64,000 bases of DNA from positions 102,555,967-102,619,966 of the forward strand of contig OX422216.1 of the NCBI GenBank assembly GCA_949130495.1, read 5' to 3'. Shown here piece by piece: positions 35,801 through 47,600 of the stretch. The DNA is from Sambucus nigra. Taxonomy: Eukaryota > Streptophyta > Magnoliopsida > Dipsacales > Adoxaceae. Under the pieces are notes generated by a model. That model ran no database searches, had not been told where the DNA came from, and saw only the letters and a program-made list of their open reading frames with translations. The position numbers and the translations under genes were made by a program. Each line of letters opens with the position of its first letter. Positions within the stretch are counted from its first letter, which is position 1.

Positions 35801-36600
35801 TCTCCCGGTTCGAGAGTATGACGATAATTTGCAAAAATCACACTTAGACTTGAAAACATGCCGTTAAAGGGTGAAAACACAAACCAGTCCCCAAACGACC
35901 CCGTAGAAGGCCCGAACACCTCGCACGGGACAAATGTAACTTATAGGAACTGGCCGCGTAGTCCCGGATCTCCCGGTTTGAGAGTATGACGATAATTTGC
36001 AAAAATCACACTTAGACTTGAAAAGAGGCCGTTAAAGGGTGAAAACTCAAACCAGCCCCTAAACGACCCCGTAGGAGGCACGAACACCTCGTACGGGACC
36101 AATGTAAATTGTAGGAACTGACCGCGTAGTCCCGGGTCTCCCGGTTTGAGAGTATGACGATAATTTGCAAAAATCACCTCTTAGACTTGAAAACAGGCCG
36201 TTAAAGCGTGAAAACACAAACCAGTCCCCAAACGACCCCGTAGAAGGCACGAACACCTCACACGGGACAAATGTAACTTGTAGGAACTGACCGCGTAGTC
36301 CCAGATCTCCCGGTTTGAGAGTATGACGATAATTTGCAAAAATCACACTTAGACTTGAAAACAGGCCGTTAAAGGGTGAAAACTCAAACCAGAACCCAAA
36401 CAACCCCGTAGAAGGCCCGAACTTGTAGGAACTGACCGCGTACTCCCGGGTCTGCCGGTTTGAGAGTATGACGATAATTTGAAAAAATCACACTTAGACT
36501 TGAAACACAGGCCGTTAAAGGGTGAAAACCCAAACCAGCCTCGAAATGACCCCGTAAGTGGCACGAACACCTCGCACGGGACCAATGTAACTTGTAGGAA
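32863..36600. repeat. 17-mer HOR unit 8, expanded and more divergent
   Basis: The distance from the GAACGAG marker (32,863) to the 23-bp-deleted monomer (36,419) is 3,556 bp, against 2,213 bp in unit 1. The excess of about eight monomers includes an 839-bp five-monomer tandem duplication (separate entry). Monomer order otherwise resembles unit 1, including the ACTATAACC variant. The right boundary is approximate. Confidence 0.7.
33830..35507. repeat. 839-bp (5-monomer) tandem duplication
   Basis: A block with the private words CGAACCCGTGGAAGG and ACTGGCCGCGTTGTCCCGG occurs near 33,884 and again 839 bp later near 34,723. The following monomers (ACTATAACC, CTCGCATTTTGAGAG, TGATAATTTGTCAAAA variants) also repeat at 839 bp. 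The copies differ by only a few bases, for example CCCAGTGTGAG near 33,962 against CCCAGTTTGAG near 34,801. The outer ends are approximate because flanking monomers are similar. Confidence 0.78.
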
Positions 36601-37167
36601 CTGACCGCGTAGTCCCGGGTCTCCCGGTTCTAGAGTATGACGATAATTTGCAAAAAAACACTTAGACTTTAAAACAGACTATTAAAGGATGAAAACCCAA
36701 ACCAGCCTCGAAACGACCCGGTGCGAGGCACGAACACCTCGCACGGGACCAATGTAACTTGTATGAACTTACCGCGTAGTCCCGGGTCTCCCGGTTCGAG
36801 AGTATGACGATAATTTGCAAAAATCACCTCTTAGACTTGAAAACATGCCGTTAAAGGGTGAAAACACAAACCAGTCCCCAAACGACCCCGTAGAAGGCAC
36901 GAACACGTCGCACGGGACAAATGTAACTTGTAGGAACTGACCGCGTAGTCCCGGATCTCCCGGTTTGAGAGTATGACTATAATTTGCAAAATCACACTTA
37001 GACTTGAAAACAGGCCGTTAAAGGGTGAAAACCCAAACTAGCCCCCAAACGACCCCGTAGGAGGCACGTACACCTCGCACGGGACCAATGTAACTTTTAG
37101 GAACTGACCGCGTAGTCCCGGGTCTCCCGGTTTGAGAGTACGACGATAATTTGCAAAAATCACACTT
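36600..37167. repeat. Satellite, divergent monomers between HOR block B and the 37-kb LINE
   Basis: About 3.4 monomers of mixed variants, ending at the TSD of the LINE. The final monomer (GTTTGAGAGTACGACG) matches the monomer preceding each GAACGAG marker, so the 8-mer HOR probably began here before the LINE split it. Nothing else is seen. Confidence 0.85.
37153..37167. repeat. Target-site duplication of the LINE at 37,168
   Basis: GCAAAAATCACACTT at 37,153-37,167 and again at 39,310-39,324. The two final T residues of the left copy merge with the T tract. Joining across the insert restores a normal monomer. Confidence 0.93.
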
Positions 37168-37254
37168 TTTTTTTTTTGGGAAAAATTATGTATATATATC
37201 AACAACTGCAACTACAACAAGTACACATAGGGATGAAACCCAGCGCCTCCCCTA

Positions 37255-37270
37255 GGGGTATACCCCAAGG
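37255..37270 (-). other. Conserved LINE 3'-UTR palindrome
   Basis: GGGGTATACCCC, a perfect 12-bp palindrome followed by AAGG on the plus strand, lies 77 bp from the T tract. It is the counterpart of the motif at 16,701-16,716 and 27,478-27,493. Confidence 0.7.
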
Positions 37271-37325
37271 AGAGAAACAAAACAACAGAAAGAAAGGTGC
37301 GAGAAGCCCCACACCCCGCAGTCCC

Positions 37326-39309
37326 CTAATCAAGAGCACTCTCCGGGATACCCCAGTTCATGCAAGCCATCCAGTTCTCAAATCTCCTTATCCCCTTGCT
37401 CCACATAGCGACTCTCGCTCTAATCATAACCTCGATATCTCTGACAATGACATCCTTGTTCTTGGCCACACGCTTAAAATGTCTAGCGTTACGCTCCATC
37501 CATAGGCAGTACACAGTAGAAGAGAAGGAAATATTCCTAATACGATTATAGAAACTAGTCCCACTGTAACAAGAAATAGCATGAGTCATCTCGCCATCCC
37601 AATCCAATGCGTCTCTGTATTCCTGATTCCTGGTTCTCACCTCCTCCCAGACCTCCTTGGCAACTGGACACTCATTGAACACGTGAGGTATGGACTCGAC
37701 CCCATTGGAGCAACTGCAGCACACGTTATCCTCCGAGATGCCCCAGTTATGGAGCTTGTCTTTAGTGTGAATAGCGTCCTTACAAACCATCCAAAGGACA
37801 AAAGCGCATTTAGGAATATTAGACTTGTTCCACACAATATTATGCTAGCGAGCAGGTGGGAGGGTGGGGGTCATCTCATCATAGGCAGATCTGATAGAAA
37901 AATCCTTCTGGTTGGGGATCCAGACCACCTCATCAGCAGTAACATGCCTAATGCCGGGCAAAGCCGAATTCCTAATATCCAGGAGCTCCCAGGTAACCAC
38001 CGTTGGCCATCTCCACCTGTCCTCGACAATGAAATCAGCAACCAAAGCCTTATAGTTACTAGCAGCGTCATAGATAACACGGTCCCCAAACAAAGGATGA
38101 AGGGGCCCCAGAGGATGCCAGTTATCGTGCCAGAAAAAGGTATCCCTACCGTTACCGATACTCCATCTGATGAGAGGTCTGATCCGATGTCTCAACTGCA
38201 ACATCTTCCTCCAGCTCCAAGACGAGTCGCTGGCTAAGTTAATAGCCCACAAACTTCTTCTCTTCAACTTGTACACGTTGCACCACTTGACCCAAAGGCA
38301 GTCCTTCTTGCTACAGAGATTCCAAAGCATCTTCATGATGGCCACCTCATTCCACCTCTCGATGCTTTTGATACCCAGGCCACCGCTCTGAAAGCTACTG
38401 CAAAGATCCTTCCAAGCCACCTTGGCCCCCGAATGTTTTAGATCGGAACCCGTCCATAGGAAATCCCTCATCAGCTGCTCAATCTTAAGAATGACCCCCT
38501 TAGGCAAAATGAACAGACTAGACCAATATACCTGGATCCCGAACAAGACGGACTTAATAAGCTGCAATCTACCGGCGTAGCTAAGGAGTTTGTTAGTCCA
38601 ACACTTTATCCTTCCCGTGATCCTGTCGATAAGCCAACTACAGTCCTCCTTCTTGAGTCTTGTGGTGATGAGAGGAACCCCGAGATACAAAAAGGGGGGG
38701 TTGCTGTGGCCAAAACCAAGAATATCCCCGATTTACGCGATCCGATCCTCCTCCAAACCCGTGCTAAAAAAACTACTCTTACCCAGATTGGGCTGGAGGC
38801 CCGCAATGCTACAGAAATCATCAACCGCCTTCTTCACAATGGTGCAGGAAGGAATGTCCCCCCCACAAAGAATTATCACATCGTCGGCGAAGCATAAGTG
38901 GTTAAGCCCCACTTCCTTGCACTTAGGGTGAAAGGTAAACATAGGGTTAGTGCAGGCTTTGTCCAAGATGCACGAGAGAGAGTCCATCACCAGGAGGAAA
39001 AGATAGGGAGAAAGGGGGTCACCTTGCCTCAACCCTCTCCTTTCCTCAAAGAAGCCATGCAGGTGCCCATTCAGACTGATAGAAAACCGAGTGTTAGTCA
39101 TGCATTCAGTAATCCACCCAACGAAAATGGCCGGGAACCCCAGATGAGTCAGCAAGGTGAAAAGAAAACCTCAATCCACCGTGTCATACGCTTTCATCAA
39201 ATCAATCTTCAATGTACATCTAGGCGGGCTAAGCTCACAATGATAATTCCTCATAACCTCCTGGAGAAGAAGGATGTTATCAGAAATAGATCTCCCTTTA
39301 ACAAAAGCG
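37326..39309 (-). pseudogene. LINE ORF2 remnant (RT and zf-RVT) with three in-frame stops
   Basis: A single frame runs from the truncation at 39,309 to the natural stop at 37,326, broken by TGA at 39,171-39,173, TAA at 38,733-38,735 and TAG at 37,845-37,847. There is no frameshift: the spacings between segments are multiples of three. It starts at AFVKGRSISDN in the RT and keeps GLRQGDPLSPYLF and the catalytic FADD (within LCFADDVIIL). It ends with the zf-RVT pattern C-x2-C-x8-H-x4-C (from CCSCSN to HVFNEC) and NWMACMNWGIPE. The first and third stops sit where the complete LINE has Trp, consistent with G-to-A changes. The endonuclease is missing. Confidence 0.93.
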
Positions 39310-42300
39310 GCAAAAATCACACTTAGACTTGAAAACATGCCGTTAAAGGGTGAAAACCAGAACGAGCCCCCAAACAACCCCGTAGGAGGCACGAACACCA
39401 CGCACGGGACCAATGTAACTTGTTGGAACTGACCGCGTAGTCCCGGGTCTCCCGGTTTGAGAGTATGACGATAATTTGCAAAAATCACACTTAGACTTGA
39501 AAAGAGGTCGTTAATGGGTGAAAACTCAAACCAGCCCCCAAACGTCCCCATAGGAGGCACGAACACCTCGCACGGGACCAATGTAACTTTTAGGAACTGA
39601 TCGCGTAGTCACGGGTCTCCCGGTTTGAGAGTATGACGATAATTTGCAAAAATCACACTTAGACTTGAAAACATGCCGTTAAAGGGTGAAAAGTCAAACC
39701 AGTCCCGAAACGACTCCGTAGAAGACACGAACACCTCGCATGGGACCAATGTAACTTTTAGGAAGTGACCGCGTAGTCCCGGATCTCCCGATTTGAGAGT
39801 GTGACGATAATTTGCAAAAATCACACTTAGACTTGAAAACAGCCCGTTAAAGGGTGAAAACTCAAACCAGCCCCTAAACGACCCCGTAGGAAGCACGAAC
39901 ATCTCGCACGGGACCAATAGAACTTGTAGGAACTGACCGCGTAGTCCCGGGTCTGCCGATTTGAGAGTATGACCATAATTTGCAAAAATACACTTAGACT
40001 TTAAAACAGGCCGTTGAAGGATGAAAACCCAAACCAGCCTCGAAACGACCCGGTGGGAGGCACGAACACCTCGCACGGGACCAATGTAACTTTTAGGAAC
40101 TGACCGCGTAGTCCCGGGTCTCCCGGTTCGAGAGTATGACGATAATTTGCAAAAATACACTTAGACTTGAAAACAGGCCGTTAAAGGATGAAAACCCAAA
40201 AAAGCCTCGAAACGACCCAGTGGGAGGCACGAACACCTCGCACGGGACCAATGTAACTTGTAGGAACTGACCGCGTAGTCCCGGGTCTTCCGGTTCGAGA
40301 GTATGACGATAATTTGCAAAAATCACACTTAGACTTGAAAACATGCCGTTAAAGGGTGAAAAAACAAACCAGTCCCCAAACGACCCCGTAGAAGGCACGA
40401 ACACCTCGCACGGGACAAATGTAACTTGTAGGAACTGACCGCGTAGTCCCGGATCTCCCGGTTTGAGAGTATGACGATAATTTGCAAAAATCACACTTAG
40501 ACTTGAAAACAGGGTTTTAAAGGGTGAAACCTCAAACCAGCCCCTAGACGACCCCGTAGGAGGCACGAACACCTCGCACGGGTCCAATGTTACTTGTAGG
40601 AACTGACCGCGTAGTCCCGGGTCTCCCGGTTTGAGAGTACGACGATAATTTGCAAAAATCACACTTAGACTTGAAAACATGCCGTTAAAGGGTGAAAACC
40701 AGAACGAGCCCCCAAACAACCCCGTAGGAGGCACGAACACCACGCACGGGACCAATGTAACTTGTTGGAACTGACCGCGTAGTCCCGGGTCTCCCGGTTT
40801 GAGAGTATGACGATAATTTGCAAAAATCACACTTAGACTTGAAAAGAGGTCGTTAATGGGTGAAAACTCAAACCAGCCCCCAAACGTCCCCATAGGAGGC
40901 ACGAACACCTCGCACGGGACCAATGTAACTTTTAGGAACTGATCGCGTAGTCACGGGTCTCCCGGTTTGAGAGTATGACGATAATTTGCAAAAATCACAC
41001 TTAGACTTGAAAACATGCCGTTAAAGGGTGAAAAGTCAAACCAGTCCCGAAACGACTCCGTAGAAGACACGAACACCTCGCATGGGACCAATGTAACTTT
41101 TAGGAAGTGACCGCGTAGTCCCGGATCTCCCGATTTGAGAGTGTGACGATAATTTGCAAAAATCACACTTAGACTTGAAAACAGCCCGTTAAAGGGTGAA
41201 AACTCAAACCAGCCCCTAAACGACCCCGTAGGAAGCACGAACATCTCGCACGGGACCAATAGAACTTGTAGGAACTGACCGCGTAGTCCCGGGTCTGCCG
41301 ATTTGAGAGTATGACCATAATTTGCAAAAATACACTTAGACTTTAAAACAGGCCGTTGAAGGATGAAAACCCAAACCAGCCTCGAAACGACCCGGTGGGA
41401 GGCACGAACACCTCGCACGGGACCAATGTAACTTTTAGGAACTGACCGCGTAGTCCCGGGTCTCCCGGTTCGAGAGTATGACGATAATTTGCAAAAATAC
41501 ACTTAGACTTGAAAACAGGCCGTTAAAGGATGAAAACCCAAAAAAGCCTCGAAACGACCCAGTGGGAGGCACGAACACCTCGCACGGGACCAATGTAACT
41601 TGTAGGAACTGACCGCGTAGTCCCGGGTCTTCCGGTTCGAGAGTATGACGATAATTTGCAAAAATCACACTTAGACTTGAAAACATGCCGTTAAAGGGTG
41701 AAAAAACAAACCAGTCCCCAAACGACCCCGTAGAAGGCACGAACACCTCGCACGGGACAAATGTAACTTGTAGGAACTGACCGCGTAGTCCCGGATCTCC
41801 CGGTTTGAGAGTATGACGATAATTTGCAAAAATCACACTTAGACTTGAAAACAGGGTTTTAAAGGGTGAAACCTCAAACCAGCCCCTAGACGACCCCGTA
41901 GGAGGCACGAACACCTCGCACGGGTCCAATGTTACTTGTAGGAACTGACCGCGTAGTCCCGGGTCTCCCGGTTTGAGAGTACGACGATAATTTGCAAAAA
42001 TCACACTTAGACTTGAAAACATGCCGTTAAAGGGTGAAAACCAGAACGAGCCCCCAAACAACCCCGTAGGAGGCACGAACACCACGCACGGGACCAATGT
42101 AACTTGTTGGAACTGACCGCGTAGTCCCGGGTCTCCCGGTTTGAGAGTATGACGATAATTTGCAAAAATCACACTTAGACTTGAAAAGAGGTCGTTAATG
42201 GGTGAAAACTCAAACCAGCCCCCAAACGTCCCCATAGGAGGCACGAACACCTCGCACGGGACCAATGTAACTTTTAGGAACTGATCGCGTAGTCACGGGT

Positions 42301-44645
42301 CTCCCGGTTTGAGAGTATGACGATAATTTGCAAAAATCACACTTAGACTTGAAAACATGCCGTTAAAGGGTGAAAAGTCAAACCAGTCCCGAAACGACTC
42401 CGTAGAAGACACGAACACCTCGCATGGGACCAATGTAACTTTTAGGAAGTGACCGCGTAGTCCCGGATCTCCCGATTTGAGAGTGTGACGATAATTTGCA
42501 AAAATCACACTTAGACTTGAAAACAGCCCGTTAAAGGGTGAAAACTCAAACCAGCCCCTAAACGACCCCGTAGGAAGCACGAACATCTCGCACGGGACCA
42601 ATAGAACTTGTAGGAACTGACCGCGTAGTCCCGGGTCTGCCGATTTGAGAGTATGACCATAATTTGCAAAAATACACTTAGACTTTAAAACAGGCCGTTG
42701 AAGGATGAAAACCCAAACCAGCCTCGAAACGACCCGGTGGGAGGCACGAACACCTCGCACGGGACCAATGTAACTTTTAGGAACTGACCGCGTAGTCCCG
42801 GGTCTCCCGGTTCGAGAGTATGACGATAATTTGCAAAAATACACTTAGACTTGAAAACAGGCCGTTAAAGGATGAAAACCCAAAAAAGCCTCGAAACGAC
42901 CCAGTGGGAGGCACGAACACCTCGCACGGGACCAATGTAACTTGTAGGAACTGACCGCGTAGTCCCGGGTCTTCCGGTTCGAGAGTATGACGATAATTTG
43001 CAAAAATCACACTTAGACTTGAAAACATGCCGTTAAAGGGTGAAAAAACAAACCAGTCCCCAAACGACCCCGTAGAAGGCACGAACACCTCGCACGGGAC
43101 AAATGTAACTTGTAGGAACTGACCGCGTAGTCCCGGATCTCCCGGTTTGAGAGTATGACGATAATTTGCAAAAATCACACTTAGACTTGAAAACAGGGTT
43201 TTAAAGGGTGAAACCTCAAACCAGCCCCTAGACGACCCCGTAGGAGGCACGAACACCTCGCACGGGTCCAATGTTAATTGTAGGAACTGACCGCGTAGTC
43301 CCGGGTCTCCCGGTTTGAGAGTACGACGATAATTTGCAAAAATCACACTTAGACTTGAAAACATGCCGTTAAAGGGTGAAAACCAGAACGAGCCCCCAAA
43401 CAACCCCGTAGGAGGCACGAACACCACGCACGGGACCAATGTAACTTGTTGGAACTGACCGCGTAGTCCCGGGTCTCCCGGTTTGAGAGTATGACGATAA
43501 TTTGCAAAAATCACACTTAGACTTGAAAAGAGGTCGTTAATGGGTGAAAACTCAAACCAGCCCCCAAACGTCCCCATAGGAGGCACGAACACCTCGCACG
43601 GGACCAATGTAACTTTTAGGAACTGATCGCGTAGTCACGGGTCTCCCGGTTTGAGAGTATGACGATAATTTGCAAAAATCACACTTAGACTTGAAAACAT
43701 GCCGTTAAAGGGTGAAAAGTCAAACCAGTCCCGAAACGACTCCGTAGAAGACACGAACACCTCGCATGGGACCAATGTAACTTTTAGGAAGTGACCGCGT
43801 AGTCCCGGATCTCCCGATTTGAGAGTATGACGATAATTTGCAAAAATCACACTTAGACTTGAAAACAGCCCGTTAAAGGGTGAAAACTCAAACCAGCCCC
43901 TAAACGACCCCGTAGGAAGCACGAACATCTCACACGGGACCAATGTAACTTGTAGGAACTGACCGCGTAGTCCCGGGTCTGCCGATTTGAGAGTATGACC
44001 ATAATTTGCAAAAATACACTTAGACTTTAAAACAGGCCGTTGAAGGATGAAAACCCAAACCAGCCTCGAAACGACCCGGTGGGAGGCACGAACACCTCGC
44101 ACGGGACCAATGTAACTTTTAGGAACTGACCGCGTAGTCCCGGGTCTCCCGGTTCGAGAGTATGACGATAATTTGCAAAAATACACTTAGACTTGAAAAC
44201 AGGCCGTTAAAGGATGAAAACCCAAAAAAGCCTCGAAACGACCCAGTGGGAGGCACGAACACCTCGCACGGGACCAATGTAACTTGTAGGAACTGACCGC
44301 GTAGTCCCGGGTCTTCCGGTTCGAGAGTATGACGATAATTTGCAAAAATCACACTTAGACTTGAAAACATGCCGTTAAAGGGTGAAAAAACAAACCAGTC
44401 CCCAAACGACCCCGTAGAAGGCACGAACACCTCGCACGGGACAAATGTAACTTGTAGGAACTGACCGCGTAGTCCCGGATCTCCCGGTTTGAGAGTATGA
44501 CGATAATTTGCAAAAATCACACTTAGACTTGAAAACAGGGTTTTAAAGGGTGAAACCTCAAACCAGCCCCTAGACGACCCCGTAGGAGGCACGAACACCT
44601 CGCACGGGTCCAATGTTACTTGTAGGAACTGACCGCGTAGTCCCG
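39310..44645. repeat. 8-monomer higher-order repeat, 1,342 bp x 4 (block C)
   Basis: Four nearly identical tandem units. The GAACGAGCCC marker is at 39,360, 40,702, 42,044 and 43,386, and the private AGGGTTTTAAAGGGTG variant at 40,512, 41,854, 43,196 and 44,538. All spacings are exactly 1,342 bp. Copies 1 and 2 look identical over the stretches I compared. Copy 3 has a private change near 43,275 (GTTAATTG for GTTACTTG). Copies 1-3 share GAGTGTGACG, CAATAGAAC and ATCTCGCACG where copy 4 has GAGTATGACG, CAATGTAAC and ATCTCACACG. The array ends near 44,645, where the next unit should continue but a different monomer follows. Order of the first five monomers matches the 17-mer HOR, so the two share ancestry. 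The left end is at the LINE. Confidence 0.93.
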
Positions 44646-47600
44646 TGTCTCCCGGTATGAGAGTATGATGATAATTTGCCAAAATCACACTTAGACTTGA
44701 AAACAGGCCGTTAAAGAGTGAAAACTCAAACCAGTCCTCAAACGACCCCTTAGCAGGCACGAACACCTCGCACGGGACCACTGTAACTTGTAGGAACTGA
44801 CCGCGTAGTCCTGGGTCTCCCGGTTTGAGAGTATGACGATAATTTGCCAAAATCACACTTAGACTTGAAAACAGGCCGTTAAATGGTGAAAACTCAAACC
44901 ATCCCTCAAACGACCCCGTAGGAGGCACGAAGACCTCGCACGGGACCAATGTAACTTGTAGGAACTGACCGCGTAGTCCCGGGTCTGCCGATTTGAGAGT
45001 ATGCCGATAATTTGCAAAAATACACTTAGACTTGAAAACAGGCCGTTAAAGGATGTAAACCCAAACCAGCCTCGAAACGACCCGATGGGAGGCACGAACA
45101 CTTCGCACGGGACCAATGTAACTTGTAGGACCTGATCGCGTAGTCCCGGGTCTCCCGGTTCGAGATTATGACGATAATTTGCAAAAATCACACTTAGACT
45201 TGAAAACATGCCGTTAAAGGGTGAAAACGCAAACCAATCCCCAAACGACCCCGTAGAAGGCACGAACACCTCGCACGGGACAAATGTAACTTATAGGAAC
45301 TGGACGCGTAATCCCGGATCTCCCAGTTTGAGAGTATGATGATAATTTGCAAAAATCACACTTAGACTTAAAAACAGGCCGTTAATGTGGGAAAACTCAA
45401 ACCAGGCCCTAAACGACCCCGTAGGAGGCACGAACACCTCGTACGGGATCAATGTAACTTGTAGGAACTGACCGCGTAGTCCCGGGTCTCCCATTTTGAG
45501 AGTATGACGATAATTTGCAAAAATCACACTTAGACTTGAAAACAGGCCGTTAAAGGGTGAAAACTCAAACCAGTCCTCAAACGACCCAGTAGAAGGCACG
45601 AACACCTCGCACGGGACCAATGTAAATCGTAGGAACTGACCGCGTAGTCCCGTGTCTCCCGGTTTGAGAGTATGGCGATAATTTGTCAAAATCACACTTA
45701 GACTTGAAAATAGGCCGTTAAATGGTGAAAACTCAAACCAGCCCCCAAACGACCTCGTAGGAGGCACGAACACCTCGCACGGGACCAATGTAATTTGTAG
45801 GAACTGACCGCGTAGTCCGGGGTCTGCCGATTTGAGAGTATGACGATAATTTGCAAAAATGCACTTAGATTTGAAAACAGGCCGTTAAAGGATGAAAACC
45901 CAAACCAGCCTCGAAACGACCCGGTGGGAGGCACGAACACCTCGCACGGGACCAATATAACTTGTAGGAACGGACCGCGTAGTCCCGGGTCTCCCGGTTC
46001 TAGAGTATGACGATAATTTGCAAAAATACACTTAGACTTGAAAACAGGCCATTAAAGGATGAAAACCCAAACCAGCCTCGAAACGACCCGGTGGGAGGCA
46101 CGAACACCTCGTACGGGACCAATGTTACTTGTAGGAACTGACCGCGTAGTCCCGGGTCTCCAGGTTTGAGAGTATGACGATAATTTGCAAAAATCACCTC
46201 TTAGACTTGAAAACATGCCGTTAAAGGGTAAAAACACAAACCATTCCCCAAACGACCCCGTAGAAGGCACGAACACCTCGCACGGGACAAATGTAACTTT
46301 TAGGAACTGACCGCGTAGTCCCGGATCTCCCGGTTTTAGAGTATGACGATAATTTGCAAAAATCACACTTAGACTTGAAAACAGGCCGTTGAAGGATGAA
46401 AACCCAAACCAGCCTCGAAATGACCCCGTAAGAGGCACGAACACCTCGCACGGGACCAATGTAACTTATAGGAACTGACCGCGTATTCCCGGGTATCCCG
46501 GTTTGAGAGTATGACGATAATTTGCAAAAATCACACTTTGACTTGGAAACAGGCCGTTAAAGGGTGAAAACTCAAACCAACCCAAACAACCCCGTAGAAG
46601 GCACGAACTTGTAGGAAATGACCGCGTACTCCCGGGTCTGCCGGTTTGAGAGTATGACGATAATTTGAAAAAATCACACTGAGACTTGAAAACAGGCCGT
46701 TAAAGGGTGAAAACCCAAACCAGCCTCGAAATGACCCCGTAAGAGGCACGAACACCTCGCACGGGACCAATGTAACTTGTAGGAACTGACCGCGTAGTCC
46801 CGGGTCTCCCGGTTTGAGAGTACGACGATAATTTGCAAAAATCACACTTAGACTTGAAAACATGCCGTTAAAGGGTGAAAACCAGAACGAGCCCCCAAAC
46901 AACCCCGTAGGAGGCACGAACACCACGCACGGGACCAATGTAACTTGTTGGAACTGACTGCGTACTCCCGGGTCCCCCGGTTTGAGAGTATGACGATAAT
47001 TTGCAAAAATCACACTTAGACTTGAAAATAGGTCGTTAAAGTGTGAAAACTCAAACCAGCCCCCAAACGTCCCCATAGGAGGCACGAACACCTCGCACGG
47101 GACCAATGTAACTTGTAGGAACTGATCGCGTAGTCACAGGTCTCCCGGTTTGAGAGTATGACGATAATTTGCAAAAATCACACTTAGACTTGAAAACATG
47201 CCGTTAAAGGGTTAAAAGTCAAACCAGTCCCGAAACGACTCCGTAGAAGACACGAACACCTCGCATGGGACCAATGTAACTTTTAGGAAGTGACGGCGTA
47301 GTCCCGGATCTCCCGGTTTGAGAGTATGACGATAATTTGCAAAAATCACACTTAGACTTGAAAACAGCCCGTTAAAGGGTGAAAACTCAAACCAGCCCCT
47401 AAACTACCCCGTAGGAAGCACGAACATCTCGCACGGGACCAATGTAACTTGTAGGAACTGACCGCGTAGTCCCGGGTCTGCCGATTTGAGAGTATGACCA
47501 TAATTTGCAAAAATACACTTAGACTTGAAAACAGGCCGTTGAAGGATGAAAACCCAAACCAGCCTCGAAACGACCCGGTGGGAGGCACGAACACCTCGCA

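Larger units (their letters stand above)
3420..36600. repeat. 17-monomer higher-order satellite repeat domain (block B)
   Basis: A long HOR whose basic unit is 2,827 bp (about 17 monomers, one of them 23 bp short). Two diagnostic words were used to phase it. GAACGAGCCC occurs at 3,501, 6,479, 9,473, 12,300, 15,461, 18,838, 21,665, 30,639 and 32,863. The 23-bp-deleted monomer, where GAACTTGTAGG follows GGCAC directly, occurs at 5,714, 8,691, 11,518, 14,679, 18,056, 20,883, 29,857, 31,008 and 36,419. Several spacings are exactly 2,827 bp. The others equal 2,827 plus whole monomers, small deletions or LINE insertions. The domain hosts four of the five LINE segments. The left edge is placed near 3,420, where similarity to later units begins. 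The right edge near 36,600 is approximate. Unit boundaries below are marker positions, not biological ends. Confidence 0.88.
37168..39309 (-). mobile_element. 5'-truncated L1-type LINE (2.1 kb)
   Basis: Minus-strand L1 copy. The T tract at 37,166-37,177 is the poly(A) tail. It is followed by about 150 bp of 3' UTR and then a decayed ORF2, from 37,326 up to the truncation inside the RT domain at 39,309. A 15-bp TSD brackets it. Its 3' end (GGGAAAAATTATGTATAT on the plus strand after the T tract) is nearly identical to that of the 536-bp fragments, so the two are related, but the coding parts differ. Three premature stops mark it as older than the complete LINE. Confidence 0.95.

Noticed and set aside
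37581..38237. Plus-strand open frames of 218, 142 and 113 codons across 37.2-39.3 kb.
   Set aside because: These lie antisense to the decayed ORF2, which shows clear RT and zf-RVT motifs on the minus strand. The plus-strand products have no recognisable domain.
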